A program made the translations under genes and the position numbers. From Motacilla alba alba (Eukaryota > Chordata > Aves > Passeriformes > Motacillidae), in NCBI RefSeq assembly GCF_015832195.1, contig NC_052032.1, forward strand, positions 5,276,618 to 5,340,617: a DNA stretch of 64,000 nt, given 5' to 3'. The notes beneath the pieces are model-generated. The model ran no database searches. It worked only from the letters and a program-made list of their open reading frames with translations, and was not told the DNA's origin. Shown piece after piece: positions 59,501-64,000 of this stretch. Every line of letters begins with the position of its first letter. The stretch's first letter is position 1.

Positions 59501-62500
59501 AAACTTAGCGCCTGGAGTTTTGACTTCCCCATCCGGATTTCCGGCTAGAGGCAAGCAGGCCGTGCTAGCCACGAGGAATGGTGTGTGCCACCTCTGTGCC
59601 CAGGCATCCCTGCACAGCAGGATGGACGCACCTGAGCCTGCAGCGGCTGCACAGTGCTGGGATGGGGCTGGGAAACCGGCCAGGGGGATGCCCCAGAGCC
59701 CAGGGTGGGGATTCTCCAGTCTTCAGTGGGACATACCCCAGTACCTACAGTGAGGATGCTCCAGTCCTCAGTGTGGGGATACCCCACCCACAGTGGGGGG
59801 ACACTCATACCCAGTGCAGAGATTACTCAGTCTCTAGTTCAAGGATGCCCTGGTCCCTAAGAAGGGGGTGCCTAGACCTCACTATGGGGGGTGTCCTGGA
59901 CACCAGTGTGGGGATAACATCATCTTCCAGGTGGGCATCCTGCTGGTCCCTTAGCCAGGGCGTGTTTGCCCTGCCAGTGTAGGTACACACCTACGTGGCA
60001 TCCCTGCCCCTAAACCCGGCCATGGCTGCCTCTTGCATGGCTCATCTCGGGGCCAGCCTCAGGCTCTCCCTGCTCCCTCCGGCTCCAGGGAGCAGCCAGG
60101 AAGGTGACAGCAGCTGGGGCTTGGTGGCCACAGTGGTGACGCTCTCCTCTTCCACCCCAGGTCTCTCCTGTCCCTCTGATGGTGACAGTCACCCCACAAG
60201 CTGATTCCTGCAGCCGGCCAGCAGTGCTGATCCTCCTCTGCACCCACTGCTCTGCCACCGTCATCTCCCCGTGCTCAAACCTGATCCTCAGCACCGTGAG
60301 TGCCGCAGCCCCACAATGGAGCAATGCCGGGGGGCAGCAGGGCTCGGGCCATCCGTGGGGGTGTTTAAGGGGGTCACTGCTGGAGACTGGTCCCTGCGAT
60401 CACCAGACATGATGCTTGTGGTGCCCCGGGGAGGAGGGGACGCTCCTGCCCGTTGCTGGCGGCTCTGAGCACTGGGCTGGCCGGGCAGGGAATGACGCAC
60501 AGGGCTGGAAAAAGCTCCCATTTCCTCCAGCCGGCGGGAGGAAGGTCAGGGATGGGGTTTGGCTCCAGCGAGCTGAGCCGGGGTCGGGCGCTTTGTTAGC
60601 AAAATAAACCTCCTGCTTTGTTTGTGGCTAATAATAAAGTGGGCTGAGCCCTCCGTGTGCCTCTGGCCACTCTCGCTGCTCCCAGCTCATGGCCCCAAAA
60701 CCCCCCACCTATCCGGGGTGACCCCCAGCCCAGGCTCCAGGGACACTCCCCTGGCTTAGGTTCACATTTGTATCCTGCACACTGACGGGAAAGGTTTTCC
60801 TTGCTTTCCCCATGCCAGCCTGTGTAAGGGAGGGATGCACCTTGCTCCTCACCCCGGCTCAGGCTGTCACTTGGCCCACAGGACGCCCGCCTCAGCCCAG
60901 AGAGCACCATCAGAGCACCAAACCCCAAGCCACCCATCGTCTCCAGTGAGGGGCAGCTGCTGGCCTGGGCTCAGGCTACCTATGGGGGCATCACATCCTA
61001 CAGCGAGCTGCAGGACCCCCGCAGGATCCAGCTCCACCTGGGAGAAGGTGCGTGGGGCTGGGGGCTAGCACTGGGGGGCTGGAGTGGGCAGAAATGGTCT
61101 TTCTGTTCCAGAAGGGTGACAACCTCCTGGGGCAAAGTACCTTCCCTGGGGAGATGCCATGGGGACTGATGCCCCTGGCCCTGAGCACTTCCCCATGCAC
61201 TGAGCCCAGTTTGACTTTGATCACCCGGCCACCTCCACAGATGCCCACAGCCCTCCAGAGTGCATTCCCCAGGAGAACTTCAGTGCCATTCCACACCTTG
61301 AGGCTGAGGTCTTCTTCCACGGGGTGAAGAGCTGCTCACGCAGTGATGCCCAGAGCACCAGGGCTGCTCACATCGTCCATTTTCTGTCGGAGCCCAGGTA
61401 CCACAGTGCCAGCAGTGGGACCCCAGGGGTGGGACAGGCAGTGGGATATGCTTGGAGATGCTTGGGAAGGTGTTGGGCTTCCCAAAGGCAGAGCCCCACA
61501 TCCTGAGTTGGATGTGGGACCGGTTGGTATAGAATGCTGAGAATGGGGGTCTTGTGGTTTTGCAGCTCCTCCATCACAGCGGTGAACCTCTCTCTGAGCT
61601 GTCCTCAGAATTCTGCTCGCAACCAGATCCTCATCCTGCAGAGCAAGGCCAACTTCACCTGGTTCGTCTCCCCAGAGTGCAACATCCAGTTCCTGGTATG
61701 CTGAGAGGAACATGTTTTCCCCACCACCCCCACCAAGGGGTCTGCCAGGTGCCCAGGAGGTGCTGGTGTCATGGGGAAGGTGGCAGGAGGGCACCTGGAG
61801 ACATTAGACATGGGCGAGTGGCAGCCCCCTTGCTGCAAGCCCTCATTACTGGGACGAACCCTGCCTTGTGCACCCCCAGCTGTCCCTGTCTCCACTTAGC
61901 CCCTCTGTGTTCCCCCCTTTCCTCCTCACTGCAGGTCTCTGGGAGTTACAAGATATCCATTTTCCCAGTGCTGTTCCAGGGGCACTCCCTGCCCGACACA
62001 GAGCAGGGCCTCGTTGCTACAGCCTTTGAGAAGAACTACAGCGTCATTGCCTCCTACTCCGCCATCCCTGCCAGCACCCACATCAGCCTGCAGATTCATG
62101 AGCACGGTGAGGCCCCCAGGGCCCCAGGGCACGGTGGGATGGGGAGTTCCACAGCTCCCACTCAGCCTCCCCATCTCCCTGTCCTGCAGATACGGTCAAG
62201 ACGCCTGTGACGACCGCCCCCGTTGTCATCACACAGCCCCCAGACTTGCCCCGCCAAGTGCTGCTCACACTCAAGCCCTGGAAGTGCACAGATGAAACCA
62301 TGGAGATTGTCATCATCAGATCCTACCTAGAGGTGAGGAGGATGGAGAGGGCTGCTAATGTCCACCACAATCACTCAGAAGTTTCATCTTCCCCTGGGTG
62401 TTCGGGGTGGGTGGCACAGGGCTGTCCCCAGTCAGTGGCTGACTACAATGTGCTTTCCTCCCAGCCCATCAAGGACGTGGTGAACATCACCCTGAAGGAC

Positions 62501-64000
62501 ATCAGCTGCCAGGCAGAGAAAAATGCCACCCACTTCATGTTGAAAAGCCCCCTCAACCATTGTGGCACCTCACTGGAGGACAGGGGCTATGCCAACAATG
62601 AGGTGAGAGGGGGGTTAGCTGGGGGTGTTGCCTTCAGCCCCACTGATGGCCCAAGGGAGGTTCAGTGATTGCCAGTGGGGCTCCTCCACCAGGACCTCCT
62701 TGCTTTTGCATGGCTGGAAACATCATCCTGCAGCCCAGAGCTGTGATGGAGGAGGAGTGTGTGGGTGGGACCATCCCATCCCATCCCATCCCATCCCATC
62801 CCATCCCATCCCATCCCATCCCATCCCATCCCATCCCATCCCATCCCATCCCATCCCATCCCATCCCACCCCATCCCATCCCATCCCATCCCATCCCATC
62901 CCAGCAATAGACTCCCGCAGTGGGGACCACCTGGCTGACCCACCCTCCTGCCTTCCCGCAGCTCATCCTCAGCCTGGCCAAGGATGCAGTGCTCCGCAGC
63001 GTGCGGGTAAGAGCCGGGTTTCCCAGCAGGTCCAGGGGTGGGAGAAGGTGCAAATGGCACTGTCAGCCGGGTGCTGGGTTCCCCCTTAGTGCTGCCCCCC
63101 TCTTGCAGGTGGGCTTCCAGTGTGAGATCCCGCGGGAGCTCTTCCTGCGCCTTTTCCCCACCTCTGACTTCAAGGCACCACAGACGGAGCTGGAGATCAA
63201 CAAGGAGGCCTTTGTGCAGGTACTGCCACCGTCCCGGAGCCCAGGCTGGGGCAGCCCGGCCGGCCCCGGGCCAGTGACGCTGATGGTGTGCCCCGTCGCC
63301 TCCCCGTGCAGGCGTCCATGCGGTGGATGGATCACCCAGCCGACCTGCAGCTGAAGGAGTGCTGGCTGGTGGCCTCGGAGCGGGAGCCCGTGCTGCTGGT
63401 GCAGGGCGGGGAGGCGCGGGGAGCGGGGGTGGCTGTGCTGGAGGGGCCCCCCAGCAGCCACGGGAGGAAGGTCTGGCGCTTCCGCTTCACCTACACCATT
63501 CCTGAGGGCGGACACATCCCCTTCTCTGCCATCCTCAAGTGCAAGGCCGGCTTGCAGGTGAGTGCAGCCCCCTCCCCACGCTGTGGTGCGCTGGTCCCCA
63601 TGGGCAGGAGCCCCCTGATGGGTTTGTCCCACACCGTTGGGTGATGGAGCCCATCCAGGAGCAGCATCCCCTGGTCTGCAGAGCCGGGGGGCCCCCACCT
63701 CTGCCATCCTGCAGGGGAGCACCTCTCCCCCCTCTCACCCCAACCTCCACCTCCGCAGAACGACACCATCTTTGAGAAGGTCCTGGAGGTGAGAGTGAAG
63801 GATGCCTGGCGGCCGCTCAACTGTGAGTTCAGGGCAAGGGAGGTGGTCAGGATGGGAATGGCAGAGGGAGAGGGACTCTCCCAGTGTGGCAGTGCTGACA
63901 GCCTCGTCCTCCCACAGACCGTGGGCTGGGGCTGGCCGCCGTCCTGGGCATCACCTTCGGCGCCTTCCTCATCGGGGCACTCCTCACTGCCGTGCTCTGG
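53585..64000 (+). CDS. ENG: ENG, endoglin (CD105), 3'-partial at the window edge
   Basis: Coding exons: 53585-53642, 57916-58073, 60161-60295, 60882-61047, 61241-61397, 61566-61695, 61935-62106, 62190-62332, 62465-62602, 62962-63006, 63109-63219, 63312-63557, 63759-63822, 63918-64000+. They give 602 residues with consistent phases and GT-AG introns. Endoglin is a type I membrane co-receptor that binds BMP9/BMP10 and acts with ALK1 in endothelium. Exon 1 encodes the signal peptide ([19 protein letters not shown]). Residues about 20-330 form the orphan region (GCDLQPV as in human). The zona pellucida domain runs from about C358 to C548. The transmembrane helix is about 578-602 ([20 protein letters not shown], nearly identical to human), where the window ends, so the cytoplasmic tail is missing. 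Human RGD is not conserved here (EDRGYA in its place), and no cysteine precedes the membrane in YRGLGL. Confidence 0.95.
54520..55440. repeat. Old degenerate minisatellite in ENG intron 1
   Basis: About 0.9 kb in which phrases such as AGCTGTGCCATATGGTCCCC and close variants recur every few dozen bases, with strong divergence between copies. It is followed almost directly by the younger 33-bp array. Confidence 0.75.
55531..55894. repeat. 33-bp minisatellite, 11 copies, in ENG intron 1
   Basis: A 33-bp unit with core GTGGCACTGGGGTGTCCATG followed by GTGGTGCA repeats eleven times with few substitutions and a single 1-bp insertion (in the fourth copy, near 55635). Because the unit is a multiple of three, it yields long repetitive open frames on both strands that are not proteins. 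Confidence 0.95.
56440..56840. promoter_or_regulatory. ENG: Candidate endothelial/haematopoietic enhancer in ENG intron 1 (GATA, E-box, ETS)
   Basis: Two identical CTTATCTGATC elements (56517-56527 and 56552-56562) lie 35 bp apart with an E-box CAGCTG (56540-56545) between them. AGATAAG follows at 56799-56805, and TTATCTTCC, a GATA core overlapping an ETS core, at 56813-56821. ENG is controlled by intragenic and upstream enhancers using GATA2, ETS factors and SCL/TAL1 in mouse, so this arrangement in intron 1 is a good candidate. Enhancer activity is inferred from the motifs only. Confidence 0.5.
58454..58583. repeat. Purine-rich GGAA/GGAT tract in ENG intron 2
   Basis: About 130 bp of almost uninterrupted purine on the + strand, composed of GGAGG, GGAAG and GGATG units with rare T. 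Confidence 0.85.
59680..59990. repeat. Degenerate tandem repeat in ENG intron 2
   Basis: Phrases such as CAGTGTGGGGATACCCCA and GGATGCTCCAGTCCTCAGTG recur with a period of about 30-35 bp and high divergence over roughly 300 bp. Confidence 0.6.
62771..62903. repeat. (CCATC)n pentanucleotide microsatellite in ENG intron
   Basis: About 26 copies of CCATC with one CCACC interruption near 62870. It ends 58 bp before ENG coding exon 10 (62962). Confidence 0.97.

Noticed and set aside
62625..63089. Open frames with HPIPS or WDGMG runs
   Set aside because: Translation of the CCATC microsatellite in an ENG intron.

Overview
This window is vertebrate nuclear DNA, most probably from a bird. It has multi-exon genes with GT-AG introns, CpG-island promoters and compact GC-rich introns. 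The gene content and order match the block EEIG1(FAM102A)-DPM2-ST6GALNAC4-ST6GALNAC6-AK1-ENG, which lies on human 9q34.11 and, from memory, chicken chromosome 17. The AK1 protein (starting MSTEKLK, LID and core nearly as I remember chicken AK1) and the tandem-repeat-rich introns fit an avian microchromosome. The species cannot be named from sequence alone. There are no prokaryotic features: no operon, CRISPR array or origin.

Layout, with every gene on the + strand. 1-14660 is intron sequence of EEIG1, whose first coding exon lies off the left edge. EEIG1 exons run from 14661 to the stop at 26015, followed by a long 3'UTR to a poly(A) signal at 31039. A TCTG/TC compound repeat (32059-32661) abuts a CpG-rich promoter and DPM2 (coding 32821-34873). 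ST6GALNAC4 (37256-38766) and its paralogue ST6GALNAC6 (42005-43457) follow, each with its own GC-rich 5' region. A degraded LTR-like segment and a GGGGACA repeat precede AK1 (47505-50772). ENG occupies 53585-64000 and is cut by the right edge at the last residue of its transmembrane helix.

The genes are neighbours by conserved synteny rather than by one pathway. DPM2 stabilises dolichol-phosphate-mannose synthase in the ER. ST6GALNAC4 and ST6GALNAC6 are Golgi sialyltransferases that came from one ancestral gene: their last two coding exon segments have identical lengths (108 and 190 nt). AK1 is the cytosolic muscle-type adenylate kinase, endoglin is the endothelial TGF-beta/BMP co-receptor, and EEIG1 is an NT-C2-domain adaptor-like protein. 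PIP5KL1, which in mammals lies between DPM2 and ST6GALNAC4, was not found.

The most interesting non-coding signals are: a GATA/E-box/ETS motif cluster in ENG intron 1; an AK1 TATA box that is also a perfect MEF2 consensus; a 31-bp minisatellite whose last copy forms the splice acceptor of the ST6GALNAC6 start-codon exon; and a DPM2 start codon isolated in its own exon. I found no convincing undescribed biological system. Exon boundaries were read by eye from protein similarity and splice consensus, with phases checked for consistency.
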